Part shown: positions 16,081 to 20,675 of the stretch, piece by piece
Layout: every line of letters begins with the position of its first letter
Numbering within the stretch: the first letter of the stretch is position 1
DNA from: a virus
Virus record (IMG/VR): IMGVR_UViG_3300029787_000088
Span: 1 to 33,331 of that record
DNA: 33,331 nucleotides
Strand: one strand, 5' to 3'
Notes under the pieces: generated by a model
The model's database searches: none
Told to the model about the DNA's origin: nothing
Seen by the model: only the letters and a program-made list of their open reading frames with translations
Translations under genes and position numbers: made by a program

Positions 16081-16333
16081 CAAAAAAAATTTCTGCAAAA
16101 TTTTTAGAGGTTGATTTTGAAACCTTGCAAAGTATTTATAACACACTTATGTACAAAACCTAGCATAAAGTGTTTGATCTGGGACCCCTTTTTGTAAAAA
16201 AAGAAAAAGCTTTTTTAAAAAATTTCAAAATCGATAATGGCTCTGGTACCTCTATGCCGGGGCCGAAGGCCCTGTGGAGCGCGCCCCGCAGGGGCGCACA
16301 ACCTGTAGTTGATGCATTTATTGCATACAACTT
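16081..16333 (-). other. Gene-free stretch with serial GC hairpins upstream of terL
   Basis: Reading the minus strand after the 16334-16546 gene: a bulged hairpin GTTG-ATGCA/TGCAT-(A)-CAAC (16308-16331), a strong 7-bp stem GCGCCCC/GGGGCGC with a 3-base loop (16281-16297), and GGGC/GCCC (16263-16275). A poly-A/T tract with AAAAAGCTTTTTT (16205-16217) follows, then an A/T-rich leader to terL. The GC stems in AT-rich DNA and the poly-T tract beyond suggest a transcription boundary between the early and late units. No gene is seen. Confidence 0.5.
16294..16311. repeat. 18-bp repeat, copy 1 (core CAACCTGTAGTTG)
   Basis: GCGCACAACCTGTAGTTG is identical at 17594-17611, exactly 1300 bases away. Its core CAAC-CTGTA-GTTG is a dyad, so it could be an operator or a small hairpin. 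The core overlaps one arm of the bulged hairpin 16308-16331, so the two structures exclude each other in RNA. Confidence 0.7.
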
Positions 16334-16546
16334 TTAATCTAACAAAGTCATATAAGCTTTTGGATTAAGACGACTAAACTTGTCCAAAGCTTTTTGCATC
16401 TTGTCCCACTGCTCGAGTGCTTCATGGTAAAAGACGCTATCATGTATGTCAGCTTCTTCCTTTGTTAGAAACTCACGTTGTCCCGTGAATCTGTTTCTTC
16501 TTTCTTCTGTTTTCATATCCCATATCATATAGGATAAATCTAACAT
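16334..16546 (-). CDS. Small charged protein, unknown function
   Basis: 70 residues from MLDLSYMIWDMKTEERRNRF. This start has AGGGG six bases upstream, inside the end of the 51-residue gene. A second start (MKTEE, 16516) lies just past a candidate -10 box. An earlier in-frame ATG at 16588 would read through the neighbour and is rejected. The N-terminus 'RNRFTGQREFLTKEEA' followed by a helix is a pattern I associate with small marine phage proteins. Function unknown. Confidence 0.65.
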   Translation of the reverse strand: MLDLSYMIWDMKTEERRNRFTGQREFLTKEEADIHDSVFYHEALEQWDKMQKALDKFSRLNPKAYMTLLD

Positions 16547-16552
16547 TGTCAA
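16524..16552 (-). promoter_or_regulatory. Candidate sigma70 promoter inside the 16334-16546 gene
   Basis: Minus strand TTGACA (16547-16552), spacer of exactly 17, TATGAT (16524-16529). The spacer ends in ATCCTATA (16528-16535), an element shared with several other promoters here. The expected start site is within a base or two of the ATG at 16516, which would give a leaderless message. It overlaps coding sequence, so chance is possible. Confidence 0.5.
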
Positions 16553-16704
16553 CCCCTGCCTTCTACCTGTGGAAACATATAGAACCATTTAAGAGTGAAT
16601 GTAATTGCCAACACTACACCCAACCAAAAGTCAAAGTGAATTGCTAACACTACCCCTAAAAATATCATTGCAAAATGCAATGCAAAGTAAATTGCTCTCA
16701 ACAT
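16549..16704 (-). CDS. 51-residue membrane protein
   Basis: MLRAIYFALHFAMIFLGVVL, then a short polar turn and 'FWLGVVLAITFTLKWF': two adjacent membrane helices. The start overlaps the upstream gene's stop (TAATG), and its end carries the ribosome site of the next gene. The internal repeat 'LGVVLAI' occurs in both helices. Probably an inner-membrane protein of two spans; function unknown. Confidence 0.7.
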   Translation of the reverse strand: MLRAIYFALHFAMIFLGVVLAIHFDFWLGVVLAITFTLKWFYMFPQVEGRG

Positions 16705-16928
16705 TAATTTCTCGCTTTCTTCCAACTTATCATTGGATTAATACAAGTCGTATATCTTTCTAGAACAGTGTCCCAGAAGCACATATATTTCTTGCCGCCT
16801 TGTTCCCAGACTCTGCAACCCTCTTTGTTTAAATTGCCGACTCTGAATATTGTTTTATTATATTTTATAGCTTTCCATGAAACTATAAAATCTGTTTGGT
16901 CTTCTATCGTTTTTAGTAGTTCTTTCAT
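16704..16928 (-). CDS. Small protein with Trp/Cys-rich fold, unknown function
   Basis: 74 residues, MKELLKTIEDQTDFIVSWKA, with 'FRVGNLNKEGCRVWEQGGKK', 'MCFWDTVLERYTTCINP' and three Cys. It is the first gene behind the palindromic promoter at 16934-16966; the ATG is only about three bases past the expected transcription start, and there is no ribosome site, so the message may be leaderless. Confidence 0.65.
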   Translation of the reverse strand: MKELLKTIEDQTDFIVSWKAIKYNKTIFRVGNLNKEGCRVWEQGGKKYMCFWDTVLERYTTCINPMISWKKARN

Positions 16929-16933
16929 AATAA

Positions 16934-16966
16934 GGGTATCCTATACTAAATAGGATACCCTGTCAA
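16934..16966 (-). promoter_or_regulatory. Promoter with perfect 10-bp-arm operator
   Basis: Minus strand TTGACA (16961-16966), 17-base spacer, TAGGAT (16938-16943). The spacer and -10 are filled by a perfect inverted repeat: GGGTATCCTA (16934-16943) and TAGGATACCC (16951-16960) around a 7-base centre. A repressor bound here would cover the RNA polymerase site. The half-site TATCCTA recurs at the other promoters of this region. Confidence 0.65.
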
Positions 16967-16971
16967 CCCCT

Positions 16972-17529
16972 TTAATTTTTAAAGTTTGGGAGTGCCTGTA
17001 AATCTTGGTTCCACCTTAACCCAATCTTTTTAGATACATTGTCTAAAGCTATTGCCAGTGTATCTGGTGTTCCGCTTTCCATAACAACATCAAGAGCTTT
17101 TGTTTTAAGGTCTTTAAGTTGTTTAAGTTTAGCGCCTTCAGGTCTTCTCTCAATTTCTCGTTCTGCGAGAGTAGACGCCCAGTCCCTTAATTGATCCTCA
17201 CAATCACGAAGAGTTATCTTATCATCATTGTATCTACCATTATAACCTTTTGTAAAATTATAATTTAAGTCTTGATCTTTTGGTTTTTTCTTTTCAAAAA
17301 ATGTTAGTGCTGTGTTTCTTGCTTCCTCCAACATTTTTTCTGCTTGTCTAAACTTGGCAATAATTTTATCTGCGCCCATTTTTTTAGACAGCTTATCAAC
17401 CGCTTTGTCAGTTGCTTCAGTCTTAAATTGTTTAACCAATAATTCTTGCTCGTCAATCATTGGGTTAAATTGCCTTTTCACTTTATTTCTAAAATGATCT
17501 AGCTGATATTTAGTCATTGTTTTACTCAT
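16972..17529 (-). CDS. Conserved helical protein, unknown function
   Basis: 185 residues, MSKTMTKYQLDHFRNKVKRQ, wholly helical and charged, with a long predicted coiled coil (about 25-80) and 'LRDCEDQLRDWASTLAERE' in the centre. It has its own promoter and AAAGGA ribosome site. Its position and strong control suggest an early gene. I recognise it as recurrent in marine phage genomes but know no function. Confidence 0.7.
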   Translation of the reverse strand: MSKTMTKYQLDHFRNKVKRQFNPMIDEQELLVKQFKTEATDKAVDKLSKKMGADKIIAKFRQAEKMLEEARNTALTFFEKKKPKDQDLNYNFTKGYNGRYNDDKITLRDCEDQLRDWASTLAEREIERRPEGAKLKQLKDLKTKALDVVMESGTPDTLAIALDNVSKKIGLRWNQDLQALPNFKN

Positions 17530-17553
17530 ATTTATTTTTCCTTTCTATATCCC

Positions 17554-17582
17554 ACACTATCCTATATCTAATATCTTGTCAA
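17554..17582 (-). promoter_or_regulatory. Candidate promoter for the 16972-17529 gene
   Basis: TTGACA (17577-17582), spacer 17, TAGTGT (17554-17559) on the minus strand, with TATAGGAT (17559-17566) overlapping the -10. The leader of about 18 bases holds AAAGGA before the ATG. The -35 is perfect; the -10 is weak. Confidence 0.5.
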
Positions 17583-17593
17583 GTCCTATTCCT

Positions 17594-17611
17594 GCGCACA
17601 ACCTGTAGTTG
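17594..17611. repeat. 18-bp repeat, copy 2 (core CAACCTGTAGTTG)
   Basis: Identical to 16294-16311; here it lies 12 bases upstream of the TTGACA box of the 17554-17582 promoter (minus strand), a position suited to an activator or repressor. In this copy the dyad extends to ACAAC-CTGTA-GTTGT. An inverted 14-bp copy is at 18129-18142. Confidence 0.7.
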
Positions 17612-17622
17612 TATGGTCCAGT

Positions 17623-17637
17623 TTAGAATGGTTCTAA
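17623..17637. promoter_or_regulatory. Perfect dyad TTAGAA-TGG-TTCTAA
   Basis: A 15-bp perfect inverted repeat between the two minus-strand promoters at 17554 and 17687. It could be an operator. A 15-codon reading frame (starting at 17671 on the minus strand) ends in it, which might be a leader peptide but has little support. Confidence 0.35.
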
Positions 17638-17686
17638 TGTAGATTTTTTATTATATACACTAACCACCATCCCCAGCCACCGTCCA

Positions 17687-17715
17687 AGTGTATAGGATAA
17701 TTTAGGATACGTCAA
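17687..17715 (-). promoter_or_regulatory. Second candidate upstream promoter (TTGACG-17-TACACT)
   Basis: Minus strand TTGACG (17710-17715), spacer exactly 17 containing two TATCCTA copies, TACACT (17687-17692). It would send a longer transcript through the 18-bp repeat and the next promoter. The doubled TATCCTA suggests two regulator half-sites in direct orientation. Confidence 0.45.
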
Positions 17716-17729
17716 GAAAATAATTTAAG

Positions 17730-17738
17730 TTATCCACA
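17730..17738 (+). promoter_or_regulatory. Consensus DnaA box
   Basis: TTATCCACA matches the E. coli R1 DnaA box exactly. It lies in an AT-rich, gene-free stretch between divergent transcripts. Only one was noticed, so it may be a binding site for host DnaA in control or initiation, or chance. Confidence 0.45.
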
Positions 17739-17764
17739 AATTTATTTTGGTCCTTGCCTTATTC

Positions 17765-17795
17765 TTGCCTCATTTCTCCTATATACTCCTAATAT
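17765..17795 (+). promoter_or_regulatory. Weak candidate promoter for the plus-strand island
   Basis: TTGCCT (17765-17770) and TAATAT (17790-17795) with a 19-base spacer, followed by AAGGAG before the 17814 gene. The spacing is long, and other -10 choices (TATACT, 17782) have worse spacing. Confidence 0.3.
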
Positions 17796-17813
17796 AACAA
17801 AAAGGAGAAATAT

Positions 17814-18080
17814 ATGTCAGAGCAAAAATACTTCGTCATCCGAAAAGATAAATGGTTTGATGGAAAAGTTAAATTTACAATCTGTAAGGATAGAACATTC
17901 ACCCTGGAAGAAGCTACAAGAAATTTATTAGCTTACGACCAATTGAATGATAATAAAGATTACAGTTACCACCTTCAGAAAGTTGACCCTCAATTTATGG
18001 AGGACACTAACCCTTTAGTTTTAAGTGAGGATATGGAAGTTAAAACCAATGGGAAAGGTGAAGAAGAATTGCCATTCTAA
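17814..18080 (+). CDS. Small plus-strand protein, unknown function
   Basis: 88 residues, MSEQKYFVIRKDKWFDGKVK, alpha/beta with an acidic end (KTNGKGEEELPF, a C-terminal 'LPF' reminiscent of single-strand-binding-protein tails but too little to assign). AAGGAG lies seven bases before the ATG. Its stop codon sits in the loop of the first hairpin of the structured region that follows. First gene of the plus-strand island. Confidence 0.65.
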   Translation: MSEQKYFVIRKDKWFDGKVKFTICKDRTFTLEEATRNLLAYDQLNDNKDYSYHLQKVDPQFMEDTNPLVLSEDMEVKTNGKGEEELPF

Positions 18081-18300
18081 CGAATGGTAACGGCTCCTGG
18101 GTATGAGCCTTGATAATAACTGCCCGGGACAACTACAGGTTGAACTTGGAATTAAAGCCATGCAACCTGTACTGATCCCTGGTCTATTAGCTATCCGGGT
18201 CGCGCCCGTACCGTTGATGGACCTGGGATCAGTGGGCCCTCGATAGAGGCTAAGCCCTGGTGCACCGGTAAACAATTGCCGCTGGGCTTCAACACCCGCT
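18069..18300 (+). ncRNA. Candidate structured RNA element (chain of hairpins)
   Basis: Successive helices, all directly visible: 18069-18077 with 18082-18090 (9 bp, one G-U, stop codon TAA in the loop); 18092-18096 with 18105-18109 (5 bp); 18134-18142 with 18163-18171 (9 bp); 18171-18184 with 18220-18233 (13 bp around one T-T mismatch); inside it 18196-18199 with 18205-18208; 18238-18241 with 18246-18249; 18252-18257 with 18284-18289. The stretch is much richer in G+C than surrounding DNA and has no coding signal. It may be a 3' UTR structure of the 17814 gene or a separate RNA; helices would also form on the minus strand. No known RNA class recognised. Confidence 0.6.
18129..18142. repeat. 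Inverted third copy of the CAACCTGTAGTTG element
   Basis: ACAACTACAGGTTG is the reverse complement of the core at 17599-17612. Here it forms one arm of a 9-bp hairpin with CAACCTGTA at 18163-18171, so it has been built into the structured element. Confidence 0.6.
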
Positions 18301-18303
18301 GGT

Positions 18304-18331
18304 CGAGCTTCAAGCTTCAAGCTGCAAGCTT
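18304..18331 (+). repeat. Short CAAGCNN heptamer array
   Basis: Four adjacent 7-mers: CGAGCTT (variant), CAAGCTT, CAAGCTG, CAAGCTT. They end inside the -35 box of the GP88-family gene. Same unit as the longer array at 19072-19171. Confidence 0.7.
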
Positions 18332-18361
18332 GACAGGTGACAAGGATTTATGGTATAGGAT
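18330..18361 (+). promoter_or_regulatory. Promoter for the GP88-family gene
   Basis: TTGACA (18330-18335), 18-base spacer, TATAGG (18354-18359) within TATAGGAT, the same element as at the minus-strand promoters. AAAGGAG lies just downstream, so the leader is short. A heptamer array overlaps the -35. Confidence 0.55.
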
Positions 18362-18376
18362 TATAAAGGAGAAATT

Positions 18377-19009
18377 ATGAATACAAAAGAAGCGTTAAAA
18401 ATTATCGGAGGCCTTAGTAAGCCTTCTAAGATGCCTGGATGGGCGTATGGATTACCTGCTAAAGAATGCAAAACAGGTTCCAAGCTGGTGAAGGTTAAGG
18501 GCAGCGTTTGCGAAGGTTGTTACGCTCTCAAAGGCTGCTATGTTTTTAAAGTTGTGCAGGATGCGCAGTATAGAAGACTAAAGGCCATCAGGTCACCACT
18601 ATGGACCGGAGCAATGGCAGCGTTAATCAACAGTAAGAAATCAAAAGAATTTAGATGGCATGACTCGGGCGATGTTCAGGACGAAGAACACCTGCTCAAG
18701 ATCTTTGCAGTTGCAGGGTTGACCCCGAAGGTCAAGCATTGGATGCCAACACGAGAAGCATGGGTCAAAGCCTTCCTGCCTCTATGTCCCAAGAATTTAG
18801 TGATCAGGTTCTCCGTCCCGATGGTGGACCAATCCAGGCACAAGGCGCCCAAAGAGTGGAGAAATACTTCTACAGTCTCAAGTGATTTAAATAAAACTTT
18901 TACAAGTGAGGGCCATTTCTGCCCTGCTCCAAAACAAAACAACGAATGCGGAGATTGCCGGGCTTGCTGGGACGCTAGAATTAAAAACGTAGTCTATGGC
19001 AAGCATTAA
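18377..19009 (+). CDS. GP88-family phage protein
   Basis: 210 residues. 'GGLSKPSKMPGWAYGLPAKE', 'CKTGSKLVKVKGSVCEGCYA' then 'LKGCY', 'FRWHDSGDVQDEEHLLKIF', 'KHWMPTREAWVKAFLP', 'NLVIRFSVPMVDQ' and a C-terminal 'CPAPKQNNECGDCRACWD' make up the 'gene product 88' family known from mycobacteriophages and others. The Cys pairs (C-x-x-C-Y and C-x-x-C-x-x-C) could hold a metal. 'RWHDSGD' is the family's best-conserved block. No activity is known to me. It has its own promoter and AAGGAG site. Codons are richer in G+C than in neighbours, hinting at acquisition. Confidence 0.8.
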   Translation: MNTKEALKIIGGLSKPSKMPGWAYGLPAKECKTGSKLVKVKGSVCEGCYALKGCYVFKVVQDAQYRRLKAIRSPLWTGAMAALINSKKSKEFRWHDSGDVQDEEHLLKIFAVAGLTPKVKHWMPTREAWVKAFLPLCPKNLVIRFSVPMVDQSRHKAPKEWRNTSTVSSDLNKTFTSEGHFCPAPKQNNECGDCRACWDARIKNVVYGKH

Positions 19010-19176
19010 TGTGGTATCACCCCAAGTACTACAAAGAATTGAAAAAGATTCGGAAAGAGTTTGAGAGGCAACAAGCGGCAAGCGTCAAGCGCCAAGGTTC
19101 TCAAGATGAAGGAGGCAAGCATCAAGCTGCAAGCGGCAAGGTTCAAGCTTCAAGCCGCAAGCGTCAAGCTCCTTGA
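19009..19176 (+). CDS. 55-residue protein ending in heptamer-encoded tail
   Basis: The start overlaps the GP88-family stop by one base (TAATG). It opens MWYHPKYYKELKKIRKEFER and continues into a Gln/Ala/Ser/Lys tail ('QQAASVKR', 'HQAASGKVQASSRKRQAP') encoded by the CAAGCNN array. The first 20 residues look like a real helical protein; the tail is the in-frame reading of the repeat. Coupling and the sensible N-terminus support it. Function unknown. Confidence 0.5.
   Translation: MWYHPKYYKELKKIRKEFERQQAASVKRQGSQDEGGKHQAASGKVQASSRKRQAP
19072..19171 (+). repeat. CAAGCNN 7-bp tandem repeat array
   Basis: Four units at 19072-19099 (CAAGCGG, CAAGCGT, CAAGCGC, CAAGGTT), a 16-base interruption, then eight back-to-back units at 19116-19171. 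The first five bases are nearly fixed (two units have CAAGG); the last two vary. It overlaps the end of the 55-residue gene on the plus strand and of the nuclease gene on the minus strand. A 7-base unit read in triplets gives a 7-residue period. Confidence 0.85.
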
Positions 19177-19465
19177 TTACCTTCCCCTCATAAAGTTTTA
19201 CTTGGTTAAGGGAGAGGGCCTTAACCATAATAAATGTATTCTTCGGATGTACTAGATGAAATGAAAATTGATGTGGAGAAAAGCGAACTGAGTTTCCTCG
19301 TGTTACTTTTAATTCTATAGTGAAAAACTGGCCAAAACTATTATACCCCAGTATATCAGGAGTCCCCCATGCAGCGCTATTTTCCAAGCGTGTAAATGAT
19401 AATTTGCAATTATTTTTAGTAGCGAACGTTTTAATCTCATGCCAAAATTTTCTCTCTGGTTTCAC
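19085..19465 (-). CDS. PD-(D/E)XK nuclease, VRR-NUC-like, with repeat-encoded tail
   Basis: 126 residues, GTG start. 'KFWHEIKTFATKNN' (conserved Glu), 'ENSAAWGTPDILGYNS' (catalytic Asp), 'FFTIELKVTRG' (E-x-K) and 'FSPHQFSFHLV' (Gln after the lysine) give the full order of VRR-NUC / Holliday-resolvase-like nucleases, which cut branched DNA or DNA ends. The last 30 residues 'LDACGLKLEPCRLQLDACLL' are encoded by the CAAGCNN array read antisense, giving a Leu/Cys heptad pattern. It is convergent with the plus-strand genes. The tail is not part of the family's usual length. Confidence 0.72.
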   Translation of the reverse strand: MKPERKFWHEIKTFATKNNCKLSFTRLENSAAWGTPDILGYNSFGQFFTIELKVTRGNSVRFSPHQFSFHLVHPKNTFIMVKALSLNQVKLYEGKVIKELDACGLKLEPCRLQLDACLLHLENLGA

Positions 19466-19467
19466 TA

Positions 19468-19692
19468 CTACAACTTCTTAATTACCTTTCCCATTTTCCA
19501 CTTTTCAGGAGTTACTGTGAAGACCAATCGATGAGATTCTCTTACTCCTATTAATTTATTTTGCAAGAGTTTCATGCCATTGATGTCATAAAATTCTCCA
19601 TTTGGCAGGAGAACTTGAACACGTGCATTAGCAGCTGCTTCACCTTTTAAAAATTTCTCTAAGACTTGTCTTAATACCTTTCCAGTAAACAT
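19468..19692 (-). CDS. Small conserved protein, unknown function
   Basis: 74 residues. MFTGKVLRQVLEKFLKGEAA then 'NARVQVLLPNGEFYDINGMK' and 'SHRLVFTVTPEKWKMGKVIK', helix followed by beta strands. The stop is two bases before the nuclease start, so the two are one operon, transcribed away from the terminase small subunit. Small beta-domain proteins with this 'LPNGE(F/L)YDI' signature recur in marine phages; role unknown. Confidence 0.7.
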   Translation of the reverse strand: MFTGKVLRQVLEKFLKGEAAANARVQVLLPNGEFYDINGMKLLQNKLIGVRESHRLVFTVTPEKWKMGKVIKKL

Positions 19693-19730
19693 AGGTTGCG
19701 TTATACCTTAAGTTGTAGTAAACATCAAGT

Positions 19731-20246
19731 ATGGGTTTACCAAAAAAATTAACAGAGCAGCAGATGAGATTTGCATACGAACTTGTTACCAACGAAGGTA
19801 GGAAGACAGCAACAGAGTGTGCTATCGATGCAGGTTTTAGTAAAGACTCGGCTAGACAATACGCAAGCAAGTTACAGAATCCAACCCTATACCCGCTCGT
19901 AGTACAATACATTGGAACTTTAAGAGAGGAGTGGCAAAAGAAATATGAAGTCACTTACGATAGACACATAGCAGAGCTTAGTAAGATTAGACAAGAAGCT
20001 CTTAAAAAGGGAGCGTGGTCAGCAGCTGTCAACGCTGAAGTTGCACGCGGAAAGGCTGCAGGTCTATATATTGAGCAGAAGATAATACGTACTGGTAAAC
20101 TAGAAGACTTAACAACAGAAGAACTAGAATCGCGAATGAAAAAAATAATCGACGACTACTCTCCGCTTCTAGAGGGAGTGTCTGAAGAAGAATTGAAAGA
20201 AAAAGTAAGACAAAAACCAGAATTGCTGAAAGATAAATCAAACTAA
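19731..20246 (+). CDS. terS: Terminase small subunit
   Basis: 171 residues. 'PKKLTEQQMRFAYELVTNEG', 'KTATECAIDAGFSKDSARQY' (helix-turn-helix) and 'ASKLQNPTLYPLVVQYIGTL' give the terminase_2 signature, followed by a helical oligomerisation region and 'AARGKAAGLYI'-like 'ARGKAAGLYIEQK'. It recognises phage DNA and feeds the large subunit. It sits on the opposite strand, 3.7 kb from terL, which is unusual. The stop overlaps the convergent 94-residue gene by 9 bases. Ribosome site weak. Confidence 0.82.
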   Translation: MGLPKKLTEQQMRFAYELVTNEGRKTATECAIDAGFSKDSARQYASKLQNPTLYPLVVQYIGTLREEWQKKYEVTYDRHIAELSKIRQEALKKGAWSAAVNAEVARGKAAGLYIEQKIIRTGKLEDLTTEELESRMKKIIDDYSPLLEGVSEEELKEKVRQKPELLKDKSN

Positions 20247-20522
20247 AACCTTTTCCATCTTGACAATACAGCCACGTGGAAAAACATTTCTATCGGAAAA
20301 CAACTCATCGTTCTCTTCAAACGTAGCGAAGGTCCAAATATTTTTTTTATTTTGATCAAACAAATAGGCGTGAGTTATCATAACTGATGGCTGTAGACCT
20401 AACGAGTCGTGAGCTGTCGCGTGCCCCGAATCACCCGTCGGATCAACCCACGTAATTTTATAGAAGTAATATCGTTTCTTCTTAATAACTATTGATTTAT
20501 ATTTTGATTTCTTGGCTACCAT
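20238..20522 (-). CDS. Conserved 94-residue protein, unknown function
   Basis: 'KRYYFYKITWVDPTGDSGHA' then 'LQPSVMITHAYLFDQNKKNI', 'WTFATFEENDELFSDRNVFP' and 'GCIVKMEKVL': a compact beta-rich domain with a basic start, frequent in marine phages. Its tail overlaps the terS tail. No ribosome site is evident. Function unknown. Confidence 0.7.
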   Translation of the reverse strand: MVAKKSKYKSIVIKKKRYYFYKITWVDPTGDSGHATAHDSLGLQPSVMITHAYLFDQNKKNIWTFATFEENDELFSDRNVFPRGCIVKMEKVLV

Positions 20523-20545
20523 AGTGTTTTTCTACAGGATTTTTG

Positions 20546-20566
20546 CTTTTTGCAAAAGGCAAAAAG
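20546..20566. other. 8-bp hairpin CTTTTTGC/GCAAAAAG
   Basis: Perfect 8-bp stem with 5-base loop AAAAG, upstream of the 94-residue gene and beside the TTGAGAC repeats. On the minus strand it could be a weak terminator for the nuclease operon; more likely part of the replication-like region. Confidence 0.4.
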
Positions 20567-20585
20567 AATCCTCTCGCGTTGGGTT

Positions 20586-20675
20586 TTGAGACATCTTGAG
20601 ACACTCTTGAGACATCTTTGAGGCAGTACTTTAACTAGCAATACCAACAGTTCTAGTCCATTGAGACATTGAGAC
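20586..20675 (+). repeat. Phased TTGAGAC repeats
   Basis: Copies at 20586, 20596, 20607, 20618 (TTGAGGC), 20661 and 20669. Steps of 10, 11, 11 and 43 (about four turns) put five copies on nearly the same helix face; the last is off phase. An A/T tract (20683-20710) adjoins. The 217-base gap has no convincing gene. Resembles iterons of a replication origin or a regulator array. Confidence 0.7.

Noticed and set aside
16547-16588. Longer N-terminus for the 16334 gene
   Set aside because: It would overlap the 51-residue membrane gene in another frame; AGGGG before 16546 defines a better start.
18280-18300. tRNA T-arm-like TTCAA in a GGG/CCC stem
   Set aside because: The stem is 3 bp with an 8-base loop, and no acceptor or anticodon arms can be drawn around it.
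18021-18320. 99-residue minus-strand frame across the hairpin chain
   Set aside because: It lies antisense to the 17814 gene end, has no ribosome site and is a by-product of the G+C-rich structured stretch.
19061-19255. 64-residue plus-strand frame over the heptamer array
   Set aside because: It is another frame of the 7-bp repeat; the frame starting at 19009 is coupled to the GP88 gene and preferred.
20586-20675. CRISPR-like spacing of repeats
   Set aside because: Units are 7 bases with 3-4-base gaps, far from CRISPR repeat and spacer lengths; no cas gene.
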